Assembly: GCA_029264655.1 (NCBI GenBank)
Contig: JARHZY010000049.1
Location: 1-36,742 of the forward strand
Direction of reading: 5' to 3'
DNA length: 36,742 nucleotides
Source: Helicobacter sp.
GTDB lineage: Bacteria > Campylobacterota > Campylobacteria > Campylobacterales > Helicobacteraceae
Position 1 is the stretch's first letter, and each line of letters opens with the position of its first letter. This document shows positions 7,399 to 15,622 of the stretch, piece by piece. Position numbers and translations under genes: made by a program. A model generated the notes under the pieces. That model was given only the letters and a program-made list of their open reading frames with translations, searched no databases and was not told where the DNA came from.

Positions 7399-8722
7399 AA
7401 ATCTCTACCTTTTGGCATTGAAAGCCTCTATCTAATATGAGCACAGCATTACCCCATGTAAGCCCCGCTCCAAATCCAGCCAAATGCACCTTTAGTGGTT
7501 GTTCTAGCCCGTTGTGAGCAAGCGGGGCTAGAGTGTCGCATATTGTCGCTGGGATAGAGCAACCACTAAGATTCCCGTATTTGTTAGTCGTGGTGTTTGG
7601 CACTTTATCTGTATCAAGTTTCAGTCGTCTTGCGATATTATCAACAATATATTTATTTGCCTGATGGAAGAAAAAGTAATCAATGTTTGTTTTATCGCAT
7701 TGTGCATATTCCATAATTGTATGAAAGGTTTTTGGATATTGCATAATTGCGAAGTTAAAAATCTCTGCCCCATCCATATACAAGTCTCTTAGACTTCTCA
7801 TTTCACTTGTTTGCCACACCTTAGAATCTGTGATAATGTCTTTTGTAGGGATTCTGCATGCACCTTCTGGAATAATGAGTTGATAGAACTTAGAACCATC
7901 GCTGCCTAACTCAAAATAGGCTTTTTGTATTTGCTTTGTATTGAATGCTTGATTTTCTTTTATATTATTAAAGCTTTTAGATTCTATTGCATTTCCTGCA
8001 AATATAGAATCAAGCACTTCATTATTTCCAAATCCCGCAACAAAACCCTGCGTATTTAAATCTTTTCTATTTTGGGAATGACTAGTTTTTGTATTCTTGC
8101 CGTTTTTTGCGGTAGAATAAGCCCTAGAATTTGCATTATGAGATTCCATAAGACTAGAATCTATGCTATTTTTATACGCAAAATCTATTCTCTCTAAAAA
8201 TGTTGCACTCACCCCATCACCAATCATAGGTGCAAGATTAGAATCTAGTGGATTCACAAACTTGCTTAAAGTATCACCAACGATAAGTAGCACGCGATTT
8301 GCAGCACCGCTATCACAAAGGCTATATGCCATATATAGCCCATAGAGATAGCCTGCACAGGCTTGATTAATATCAAAACTAAGGCAGGATTGACTTAATC
8401 CTAATTTGCCATGCAGATAGCACGCACTAGCAGGACAGAAGTAGTCGGGGCTTTGCGTTACAAAAATTAATGCATCGATACTTTCCTTTGGTATTTGCAG
8501 GGATTCTAAAAGCCTTTTGGCTGCTAGCTCACCCAAATCACTTGCAGTAATGTGTTTTTGGGCGATATGGCGAGTTTGCAAACCTATGACTTTTTTAATC
8601 CGCTCTAATGCTTTTTTATCACCTTTATAAATACTATCAAGTTCAGAATCTATATCTATGGTTTTTGGTGGAACTATGGTGCAAATACCTTTTATGCTTG
8701 CGTTACAAAAAGTTGCTTTCAT
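7391..8722 (-). CDS. 3-oxoacyl-ACP synthase III-type enzyme (FabH-like) with internal insertion
   Basis: A decarboxylating or condensing thiolase-fold enzyme. The full triad is visible: Cys122 in INQACAGYLYG, His353 in FFHQAN, and Asn384 in NKYGNLSGCSIPA. The C-terminal GFGAGLTWGNAVLIL is also typical. FabH itself joins acetyl-CoA and malonyl-ACP to make acetoacetyl-ACP. Paralogues in surface-glycan and secondary-metabolite clusters use other short acyl groups. At 443 residues it is about 100 longer than usual. The excess is a polar, Asn/Ser/Lys-rich stretch at about residues 185-267, between GDGVSATFLE and ELGSDGSKF, where FabH has only a short loop. It lies between the hexapeptide acyltransferase (9 bases upstream) and the small ORF. 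Confidence 0.92.
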   Translation of the reverse strand: MKATFCNASIKGICTIVPPKTIDIDSELDSIYKGDKKALERIKKVIGLQTRHIAQKHITASDLGELAAKRLLESLQIPKESIDALIFVTQSPDYFCPASACYLHGKLGLSQSCLSFDINQACAGYLYGLYMAYSLCDSGAANRVLLIVGDTLSKFVNPLDSNLAPMIGDGVSATFLERIDFAYKNSIDSSLMESHNANSRAYSTAKNGKNTKTSHSQNRKDLNTQGFVAGFGNNEVLDSIFAGNAIESKSFNNIKENQAFNTKQIQKAYFELGSDGSKFYQLIIPEGACRIPTKDIITDSKVWQTSEMRSLRDLYMDGAEIFNFAIMQYPKTFHTIMEYAQCDKTNIDYFFFHQANKYIVDNIARRLKLDTDKVPNTTTNKYGNLSGCSIPATICDTLAPLAHNGLEQPLKVHLAGFGAGLTWGNAVLILDRGFQCQKVEIYE

Positions 8723-8731
8723 GCTACCTCC

Positions 8732-9445
8732 TTAAGCACACAATGGCTTGTGTGTGGGGTAGTAAAAAGTGAGGATATTGCGGGATTTTGCAAAAGATTG
8801 TTTGGCGTTGAAATAAAAAGGATATTTACTTTCCCCTCCTCTTTTAGTAGCTAAATATTCTAAAAACTTCTTTTCCAGTGTAAGAACATTCCTGCTTCTT
8901 TCTAAAATTCTTTTTGCAGGATTGCCAAAGTAGATTCCAAAAGGTTTTGTAGGGCGAGCAACAAGGCTTAAAGCCCGCACACTTACTCCCTCACTTAAGC
9001 CCTTACTTGAGGGTAAAATCATACTACCAGCTCCTACAATGCAATGCTTTTGCAAGATGATTTTTGAAGTGCTAATACACTTAAAATTTGAGGGTATCAT
9101 AGGATTGGTTAGGCTTTCCCCGCTATAATCATCACTTGAAGTGAAAAGGCTTACACGTTGAGAGAGACCGCAAAAATCTTCTATCACAATACCTACTTCT
9201 CCACCAGAGAGACTAGTCCAAGCCCCTATATGGATAAAGTTACCTATTTGTATATTTCCGCTTAAAATGGCAAAATCATCAATGCGGACATAATTGCCCA
9301 CTGCTATGCGTTCTGCATGATGGAAACTTACCTTTTTTGAAATAAAAATGTTTTTTGGATTTTTTGGAATGCTTATGCCTAAGTCTATTAGTTCATTTAT
9401 AGTGTAAAATCCATTTACATCATATTTTATTTTGTTGTTTTGCAT
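8732..9445 (-). CDS. Left-handed beta-helix (hexapeptide) acyltransferase
   Basis: A 237-residue protein with repeated hexapeptide-type turns through the middle: VGNYVRIDDFAILSGNIQIG, FIHIGAWTSL and HCIVGAGSMIL. A protruding loop carries FTSSDDYSGESLTNP, as in the WbbJ/NodL-like sugar O- and N-acyltransferases. A C-terminal PFGIYFGNPAKRI is the usual end of the helix. Such enzymes are trimers that move acetyl or longer acyl groups from CoA or ACP to sugars. The gene follows the acyl ligase by 3 bases and precedes KAS III by 9, so it is translated as part of the same unit. It is a good candidate to transfer the acyl group made by its neighbours. Confidence 0.9.
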   Translation of the reverse strand: MQNNKIKYDVNGFYTINELIDLGISIPKNPKNIFISKKVSFHHAERIAVGNYVRIDDFAILSGNIQIGNFIHIGAWTSLSGGEVGIVIEDFCGLSQRVSLFTSSDDYSGESLTNPMIPSNFKCISTSKIILQKHCIVGAGSMILPSSKGLSEGVSVRALSLVARPTKPFGIYFGNPAKRILERSRNVLTLEKKFLEYLATKRGGESKYPFYFNAKQSFAKSRNILTFYYPTHKPLCA

Positions 9446-9448
9446 TTT

Positions 9449-10870
9449 TCATCCCCTCACTTTCTTAAATCTCTCACTCATATTTAAAGTTTCCACAATG
9501 CTTACTTTACTTGGAATCTTAAAAGGAGATAATCTGTTTTTACAAAAGGCTCTTATATATTTTTTTAGTTCTAGATTTGTTGATGGGGTTTGTGATAAAG
9601 ATTGTGTATGTTGTGCAGAATCTTGTAACTTAGAATCTAAAACAACCTTAACACTTACACTCTGTCCTGTGATAGCACTAGATTCCCCATATACTACACA
9701 ATCGCTTATAAATGGAATCTCTAATATTACTCCCTCAACTTCTTGGGGAATCACTTTTTCTCCACCCACATTGATAACTTCTTTTGCTCTGCCTATAATC
9801 TTTATATACTCTTCCCCGTTAAGATTCTTTACTTCTACTAAATCTCCCGTAGCAAAGTAGCCTTTATTATCAAACACGCTATTATCACTATTAAGATAAC
9901 CTAATGCATTTGTGTTAGATTTGATAAAAAGCTCATTATTGATAATCTTATAATCCATATTATCAAGACGGATAAAATTACCCCTTGTTGTGGTTTGGGT
10001 AATGCCTATTTCACTTGCCCCAAATGTTTGATGGAATCTTACTTTTGGAAATGTATTTTTTAGTTTTGTTAAAAGAGAATCTGGCATTTTTTCTGTGCCA
10101 TAAGTAATAAGTTTTAATGAGCTTAAATCATAAAGCTGTGTAGGATTTGAAAGTAAAAAGAGATGCAATAAGCTAGGGCTAGCGGGCAAAAGAGCAATAT
10201 TATAATCTTGGATATTCTTTGCAATCTCTTGCATATCTTTACGATTTTTTAGCCCAATCCCACAAGCTCCAAGACTAAGCACATTAAAAAGCGTATTTAA
10301 ACCTCCTATATGATCAAACATGAGAAATAATAAGATATTTATACATTTTGGTTTTTTTCTTAAAAAGCCTTGAAGCAGAGTATTGAGATTATGAACTATT
10401 GCTTTTGGTTTGCCTGTGCTACCACTTGAAAATAGTATCAGTCCGCTTGTATGGTTTGTCTGTAAAGAAGTGATGATTGCATGTTTTTTCTCCATGTTGT
10501 TTGTAGTATGCAAGGCATTATTATAATATAGATAGTCTATTTGCCCCTCTTTTATATAAGATTGTAAAATAAGAGAGTAGTTATTGGAATCTTGTGGTGT
10601 AAGTGAATGCGATAAAGGCACAATAATATAACACCTTTCTATACATGCTAGAAAAAATGCTATTGTGTGTAAGTCATAATCTCCAAGAATGCCAATAATA
10701 GCACCTTTTTTAATGTTATTAAGAAGAGAAGTTGCTTTGTATGTAGAATCTAAAAGCACACCATAAGTATAAGTCTTGTTATTTGCTATAAGACATATTA
10801 AATCTTTGGCGTGGCTTTGAATCTTATGCAAAAATGGGTGCGTGAAATTATGTATAGAATCGCTATGCAT
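9449..10870 (-). CDS. AMP-dependent acyl ligase (ANL superfamily)
   Basis: A 473-residue adenylate-forming enzyme that activates a carboxylic or amino acid with ATP and loads it on CoA or a carrier protein. Core motifs occur in the right order: phosphate loop LFSSGSTGKPKA (146-157), QTFGASEIG (281-289), TGDL (341-344), hinge GRAKEVINVGGEKV (360-373), and a C-terminal ERFKKVRG holding the likely catalytic Lys. A Gln/Ser-rich stretch (about 413-432) interrupts the C-terminal subdomain. It overlaps the upstream SDR by 8 bases. With two ACPs nearby, loading of a short organic acid onto ACP is the most likely role. The actual substrate is unknown. Confidence 0.92.
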   Translation of the reverse strand: MHSDSIHNFTHPFLHKIQSHAKDLICLIANNKTYTYGVLLDSTYKATSLLNNIKKGAIIGILGDYDLHTIAFFLACIERCYIIVPLSHSLTPQDSNNYSLILQSYIKEGQIDYLYYNNALHTTNNMEKKHAIITSLQTNHTSGLILFSSGSTGKPKAIVHNLNTLLQGFLRKKPKCINILLFLMFDHIGGLNTLFNVLSLGACGIGLKNRKDMQEIAKNIQDYNIALLPASPSLLHLFLLSNPTQLYDLSSLKLITYGTEKMPDSLLTKLKNTFPKVRFHQTFGASEIGITQTTTRGNFIRLDNMDYKIINNELFIKSNTNALGYLNSDNSVFDNKGYFATGDLVEVKNLNGEEYIKIIGRAKEVINVGGEKVIPQEVEGVILEIPFISDCVVYGESSAITGQSVSVKVVLDSKLQDSAQHTQSLSQTPSTNLELKKYIRAFCKNRLSPFKIPSKVSIVETLNMSERFKKVRG

Positions 10871-11597
10871 TTACGCCTCCTAGATAAATCACTTGAGCGG
10901 TGATAAAATCACTCTTTTCATCTAGGAAAAACTCAATGGTATTAAGCACATCTCTAAACCCACCAAAACGCTTAATGGCTTGCTGGTTTAAAAGGGCGTC
11001 CATTTTTGCTTTTGGAACATTTTTGATTAAATCTGTTGGCACAGGTGTGGGACCAACAGCGTTTATGGTGATACCAAACTCGCTTAACTCTTTAGCACAG
11101 ATTTGTGTAAGACTAACTAAGGCAGCTTTTGAGGCAGCATAGATAGCTTCACCCTCTAGCCTTAATGGTGTGGCAATTGTGGCAAAATTTACAATACGAT
11201 AAGGCATTTGCATTGTAGAATCTTTAGGGAGTTTTTTGTAATTTTGCACCATAATCTTTGCGACTTCTCGCAAAAAAAGAAAGCTACCAAATACATTGGT
11301 ATTGAAAATATTTTGCATAGTCTTTAGTGGTGTGGTAAGGATATGATTCATAGAAGCAATTCCTGCATTATTGAGTAAAATATCAATAGAACCAAACTCT
11401 TTTTTAACTGCTCTTACCATACTTACAACTGCATTTTCATCACACACATCAAGGGTGAAATGTCTGTAATTTTTATGCTCTAAATTGCTTTGCGTCCGTG
11501 AGCAGCCGCACACAATATCGCCTTTATGCAAGTAATATTCGCTTAAATCCCTGCCTATGCCCTTGCGTGTCCCTGTGATAAGTATAACTCTAGGCAT
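10863..11597 (-). CDS. FabG-like short-chain reductase with Thr at the catalytic Ser position
   Basis: A 244-residue SDR with the glycine motif TGTRKGIG (8-15), NNAG (76-79) and YAASKAAL with Tyr153 and Lys157. The residue 13 before the Tyr, normally the catalytic Ser, is Thr140 (NFATIATP). A Thr can sometimes replace this Ser, so activity is possible but not certain. In the fatty-acid-like logic of this operon it would reduce a 3-ketoacyl-ACP to the 3-hydroxyacyl-ACP. It overlaps the upstream ACP gene by 8 bases and the downstream ligase by 8 bases, as expected for coupled translation. Confidence 0.92.
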   Translation of the reverse strand: MPRVILITGTRKGIGRDLSEYYLHKGDIVCGCSRTQSNLEHKNYRHFTLDVCDENAVVSMVRAVKKEFGSIDILLNNAGIASMNHILTTPLKTMQNIFNTNVFGSFLFLREVAKIMVQNYKKLPKDSTMQMPYRIVNFATIATPLRLEGEAIYAASKAALVSLTQICAKELSEFGITINAVGPTPVPTDLIKNVPKAKMDALLNQQAIKRFGGFRDVLNTIEFFLDEKSDFITAQVIYLGGVNA

Positions 11598-11886
11598 TAT
11601 CTTTGCTTTTGTTTAAGATATATGTAGTAAGTGTGGCTACATCTTTAAACGGAGAGTTTCTTGCACTCATTGTTTTTTCATCCGCAAGAATAAGTTCAAT
11701 ATGGAGATTCTCTAAAAGCATTTCTTCTAAATCTGCAATAAAACTTACAAGCGCTAGAGAATCTAAATTGCCTTCAATCCCATAAATTTTTGTATCTAGT
11801 GTTGGATTTTTTAGATTTTCATTATCAAGTTCATCTGCTAAATTTTTGAGAGATGCATAAATTAATGATTGGATTTGTGTTTGCAT
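11590..11886 (-). CDS. Acyl carrier protein (first gene of the acyl operon)
   Basis: A 98-residue carrier protein with the phosphopantetheine site EGNLDSLALVSFI (Ser43). It is somewhat longer than AcpP owing to an N-terminal helix and an Asn-rich linker, and resembles stand-alone carrier proteins of glycan-modification clusters. It is the promoter-proximal gene of the nine-gene run ending at 5626. GGAAGGG lies just before its ATG. It is the only gene directly downstream of the A14-tract promoter, and all following genes are linked to it by overlaps or gaps of up to about 21 bases. Confidence 0.88.
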   Translation of the reverse strand: MQTQIQSLIYASLKNLADELDNENLKNPTLDTKIYGIEGNLDSLALVSFIADLEEMLLENLHIELILADEKTMSARNSPFKDVATLTTYILNKSKDNA

Positions 11887-11929
11887 TACCCTTCCTCAAT
11901 TAATACAAAATTAAATTACTAGACTTTCA

Positions 11930-11964
11930 ATTATAATATAAGCAAAATCGTTTTTTTTTTTTTT
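11930..11964 (-). promoter_or_regulatory. Acyl-operon promoter with A14 homopolymer tract
   Basis: On the minus strand a perfect TATAAT (-10) lies at 11930-11935, about 44 bases before the ACP start. It is preceded 15 bases upstream by an uninterrupted run of 14 A (11951-11964), which covers the -35 position and the region above it. Slippage in such tracts changes promoter strength in Helicobacter (the sabA promoter is the established case). It is seen here as one length only. Confidence 0.65.
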
Positions 11965-12152
11965 GTAAAAAAAGCATAATAAATTTATTTTTATGTAGAT
12001 AATTGTAACTTTTTTATCCCATTTTCCCTATAGGGTGTTCCTGTTGTGTTTTTTATTGCATTTCTCTTAAGTAGTGTTATATGGGTATATGAATATTTTA
12101 ATGTATTGGGAGATTTTAAATTTGTGAATTTTTAGATAATTTATGGTTTTAA

Positions 12153-12872
12153 CTATACACAAAGACTTGCGATATATGTGCTTGTAAGATGGGCAGTGAG
12201 AATATATGGAATTTGGAGGGCATATACTTGCCTTGTTGTATGCAATATGTGCCGCTCTCTATGGCTAAAGCCGCCTTCACAACCAATAATAATTCCATGT
12301 GTAGCATATGTATGCCGCATATCTGTTGATAGATTTTCAAATATTTGAGGTTGTGTGGCATTGCAATCTTGTTGTAGTGATTCTGTATTGAAAGCAAAAT
12401 CGATAGCTATGGCGTGAGGAAATGCTGTGCAAACAGATTCTAAATTTTTGTGTATAGCAAGCTCCATAGTTTTCATACGCCCACATTGCATGCATGAATA
12501 TTGAAGTATTCTTTGTGCTTTATGTATATCAATTTTACGATTTTTTTGGGAGAAATCTGCATAAAAAAGTTGCAGAGAGGCAACATTGAGAGCATTAAGC
12601 ATAGGCAATATATCATAAATGTCTTTTATATCAACCATAGCAAGTATAATATGTGTATGGGCTTGTGGTTGTATTTTTGGACTATGTGTTGTAGTAAGTC
12701 TAAATATGTTTTTTTTCTCATGTATATACTCATAAAGTTGCATATCCACAAGGTTAGATGTTGTGAGTGTTGCCCCTTGTTTCAAGCGACGCACAACAAA
12801 TAGATAATGTGAATCTTTAGGTTCAAGTGTAATATAATTTGCTCCTGAATCTTTATGATAAAAAAACTGCAT
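12153..12872 (-). CDS. rsmE: 16S rRNA (uracil-1498 N3)-methyltransferase RsmE
   Basis: A SPOUT-class methyltransferase that methylates U1498 in the small-subunit rRNA. The N-terminal PUA-like part includes DSHYLFVVRRLKQG. The SPOUT knot is indicated by IIIGCEGGFSHRE (about residues 188-200) and by the C-terminal QIPYILTAHLTSTYIASL, which corresponds to the usual ILRTETA element but has HLTST instead. The start at 12872 (239 residues, MQFFYHKDSG) is chosen because this is where homology to RsmE begins and AGGGG lies 7 bases upstream. Longer upstream starts would lie inside the preceding gene. It starts 1 base after the stop of the membrane-protein gene, so the two are coupled. Confidence 0.85.
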   Translation of the reverse strand: MQFFYHKDSGANYITLEPKDSHYLFVVRRLKQGATLTTSNLVDMQLYEYIHEKKNIFRLTTTHSPKIQPQAHTHIILAMVDIKDIYDILPMLNALNVASLQLFYADFSQKNRKIDIHKAQRILQYSCMQCGRMKTMELAIHKNLESVCTAFPHAIAIDFAFNTESLQQDCNATQPQIFENLSTDMRHTYATHGIIIGCEGGFSHRERHILHTTRQVYALQIPYILTAHLTSTYIASLCV

Positions 12873-12873
12873 G

Positions 12874-13428
12874 TTAGCCCCTATATGCCTTAATAAATCC
12901 GATAACACAAACAAATATCGCAATAAAGCAAAGATACATAATCTTACATATATGCCTATATTTTTGCATGCTAGCAAGATTTGTCTTTGCCTTTTTTAAG
13001 GTTTTCATGCGGTATATTTCCCCAATAAGAAAAAGGATATAGACAAATACCATTGCTATAATGCGTGTATCAAGGACAAAATGCCGCATTGCAAGCAAAA
13101 ACCCACCTGTAATAATTCCTACACCAAGTAAGAAAATTGTAATAGGCATAACAAAATAAATCTTTCTATTCATTTCTAAAAATGTTTTTGCATTATATAG
13201 TATAAAAAGATACCAAAGATATGGGATAAAAAATAAACACGCAAAAAATTCATGCAAAAACACTCCTTGTCCATAAGCGTCATTGTCTATAAATATATGT
13301 AGTGAATCTTGCATTGTATTATGCCTTTCTTGTAAAATAAAAGTGCTATTATATCGTGGAAGCCCAAATGTAGCAATAAGCATAAAAAAGATAGCAAATA
13401 ATATAATGTGGTTTATGGGTATATGCAT
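12874..13428 (-). CDS. Inner-membrane protein of unknown function
   Basis: A 184-residue protein with about five hydrophobic segments (roughly residues 7-24, 60-82, 90-113, 120-140 and 160-178). The region after the first segment is a polar loop, probably periplasmic, with HNTMQDSLHIFIDNDAYGQG. The short cytoplasmic links are rich in Lys and Arg. I recognise no enzymatic motif. It is the first gene of a two-gene unit with rsmE (1-base gap). The start has only a weak Shine-Dalgarno sequence. Confidence 0.75.
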   Translation of the reverse strand: MHIPINHIILFAIFFMLIATFGLPRYNSTFILQERHNTMQDSLHIFIDNDAYGQGVFLHEFFACLFFIPYLWYLFILYNAKTFLEMNRKIYFVMPITIFLLGVGIITGGFLLAMRHFVLDTRIIAMVFVYILFLIGEIYRMKTLKKAKTNLASMQKYRHICKIMYLCFIAIFVCVIGFIKAYRG

Positions 13429-13577
13429 ATTTGCTTCGTGTTATAAATTCTAGTATCTAAAACTATTATATATCTAAAGCATTATTTCCAATAATATACT
13501 ATGTATTGATTAACTTTGTATTTTTATTGCATTTTATATAGAGAATTTAATTAAAAATGCTAGAATAAGCCCGTTAA

Positions 13578-13583
13578 TATAAT
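13578..13583 (+). promoter_or_regulatory. Possible MCP promoter -10 box
   Basis: TATAAT lies about 90 bases before the chemoreceptor start, in an AT-rich stretch where chance matches are common. No -35, sigma-28 or sigma-54 element was seen in this 240-base space. Confidence 0.3.
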
Positions 13584-13673
13584 ATATGCAAGATTTGCCA
13601 TATTGATAGAGTAAAGAAGCTTTATTGCTACAAGAATCTTGTAATTTTTATTATGTTATTAAAAAGGTGTTGT

Positions 13674-15329
13674 ATGGAAATGTATAATAAGAAAAAAACA
13701 AGTGTAAGTGTTATGCTTAGTGTTGGTTTTGGTGTTTTATTGCTTTTTACATGTATTATTGCAATTATTAGCCTTATTAATGTAGATTATATTATTAAAA
13801 GTTTGCGTCAAATTAATGATGTAAATGCACATAAGCAAAGACATGCTATAGATTTTCGTGGTAGCGTGCATGATAGATCTATTGCTATTCGCGATATTGT
13901 ATTAACAAATAGCACGAATAGCACAGCACTTACAAAATTGGAAAATGATATTCGCTCATTACAAGATTTTTATATGAAAGCTGTTGATGGTATGGAGCAA
14001 AATTTTGTGCAAAAAGGTATGTTTGATTCCGAAGAACAAAGGATTTATAGCAGTATCCGTGCTACCCGCATGATGGTGTTACCAATGATTGATAATATCA
14101 TAACAATGAAAAAGAGTGGGCAAAATGATTTAGCGGAGCGTGAGTTAGAGGCTGTTGCCCCACATTTTGTTACATGGTTGGCACAAATTAATGAATTTAT
14201 TAATTTAGAAGAAACAAAAAATCAGAATCTTACAAAGGAATTAAGAGATGCGGTAGACACCTTTAAATTTATATTATTTGTGCTTGTTGGTGCTAGTATT
14301 CTTTTTGGTGTTTTAATTGCTGTTTATATTATGCGTAGTTTGTTAAATTCTCTTGGTGGCGAGCCACATGCAGCTTCAAGGGCAGTATCTCGTATTGCCA
14401 ATGGCAATTTACAAGAGTGTGTAACATTTAAGGGTGAAAGTAGCATGTTGGCTTCTATTGCAGCCATGCAAACACGATTGAAAGAAATTATACAAGCTGT
14501 TGTAGAATCTTCAAATCATATTAACGAGGCAACGCATAAAGTGGCAGAAACTTCTAATGAAGCACAACAGGCAGCAACTATCCAAATACAAAGCTCTTCA
14601 GCGATTGCAACAAAAATACATGAGATGAATGAAGCAATTTCAGAAATATCCATGGCGGCAAAACAATCTGAACAAAATGCACTAAAGAATGTGGAGCTTT
14701 CTATTGAAGGTGTTAAAGTTGTCAATACAACTGCAGACGAAATTGGCAAAATGACAGCACTTATTAATGATTCGGCAAATAATATGCGTGGTTTGCAACA
14801 ACAATCTCTTGAAATTAGTTCAAGTGCTAGTCTCATTGCAGAAATTGCCGATCAAACAAATTTATTAGCCTTAAATGCGGCAATAGAAGCAGCAAGGGCA
14901 GGGGAGCATGGACGCGGTTTTGCGGTAGTGGCAGATGAGGTAAGAAGGCTTGCTGAACGCACAGCAAATAGCACAAATGAAATTGCAAAAATTATCCAAT
15001 CTATTCAGAATGGCATTGAAACTTCTGTAGAGTCTATTGAAGTTATTGTGCCACAAATTGAAAGGGGACAAGAGCTTATTTCAAATTCTGTATCCTTGCT
15101 TAGCCAAATACAGGACCAAGCAAAAGATTCACTAGCAAAAGCACAAGAAGTCGCACAATCATCAAGCCAACAAGAGACAACAATGGAAAGTATTGCAAAA
15201 GATATGCAAAATATCTCTGATTTATCTGTAAGCACAGGGCAATCACTACACAATACAAATACAACTATCCACCAACTTGAGCAAATTTCTGATGGCTTAA
15301 AACAACATATGCAATACTTCAAGATTTAA
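13674..15329 (+). CDS. Methyl-accepting chemotaxis protein
   Basis: A 551-residue transmembrane chemoreceptor. It has a first membrane helix at about residues 12-36, then a periplasmic helical sensor domain of the four-helix-bundle type (about 37-198). A second membrane helix (about 199-222) is followed by a HAMP-type linker starting LLNSLGGEPHA, and a long cytoplasmic coiled coil. The signalling tip, EIADQTNLLALNAAIEAARAG and the GRGFAVVADEVRRLAE that follows it (about 389-430), is the highly conserved CheA/CheW-binding hairpin. There is no C-terminal CheR-docking pentapeptide. The start at 13674 has AAGGTG 4-5 bases upstream. An ATG 21 bases further upstream lacks a ribosome-binding site. 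The ligand is unknown. Confidence 0.95.
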   Translation: MEMYNKKKTSVSVMLSVGFGVLLLFTCIIAIISLINVDYIIKSLRQINDVNAHKQRHAIDFRGSVHDRSIAIRDIVLTNSTNSTALTKLENDIRSLQDFYMKAVDGMEQNFVQKGMFDSEEQRIYSSIRATRMMVLPMIDNIITMKKSGQNDLAERELEAVAPHFVTWLAQINEFINLEETKNQNLTKELRDAVDTFKFILFVLVGASILFGVLIAVYIMRSLLNSLGGEPHAASRAVSRIANGNLQECVTFKGESSMLASIAAMQTRLKEIIQAVVESSNHINEATHKVAETSNEAQQAATIQIQSSSAIATKIHEMNEAISEISMAAKQSEQNALKNVELSIEGVKVVNTTADEIGKMTALINDSANNMRGLQQQSLEISSSASLIAEIADQTNLLALNAAIEAARAGEHGRGFAVVADEVRRLAERTANSTNEIAKIIQSIQNGIETSVESIEVIVPQIERGQELISNSVSLLSQIQDQAKDSLAKAQEVAQSSSQQETTMESIAKDMQNISDLSVSTGQSLHNTNTTIHQLEQISDGLKQHMQYFKI

Positions 15330-15353
15330 TAAATCTTTAAATGTATGCCTATT

Positions 15354-15375
15354 GCCTATGATATATAGGCTTTTT
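15354..15375 (+). terminator. Rho-independent terminator after the MCP gene
   Basis: GCCTAT-GATAT-ATAGGC followed directly by TTTTT, 24 bases after the MCP stop. The stem is short (6 bp) but perfect, and its placement fits. Confidence 0.7.
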
Positions 15376-15622
15376 GTGCCTTATTTTTTTAGATTTTTTA
15401 AGATGATTTTAGCTTGTTGCAGCAGTTTATTGTGTCAAAGTAAAATCTCATTTTAGCTTTATAAGCTTTTCTTTACTATATTGGTATTTTATAAGAAATA
15501 TTCTTTTTGTGCTTATTATAGTAACTATTTGTGTTATATGGATTTTATAAAAATATGTAAAATACATACAATATAGAGTAGCAAATCATTTAGACAAGCA
15601 TATACTTAAAATTTTAATATAC

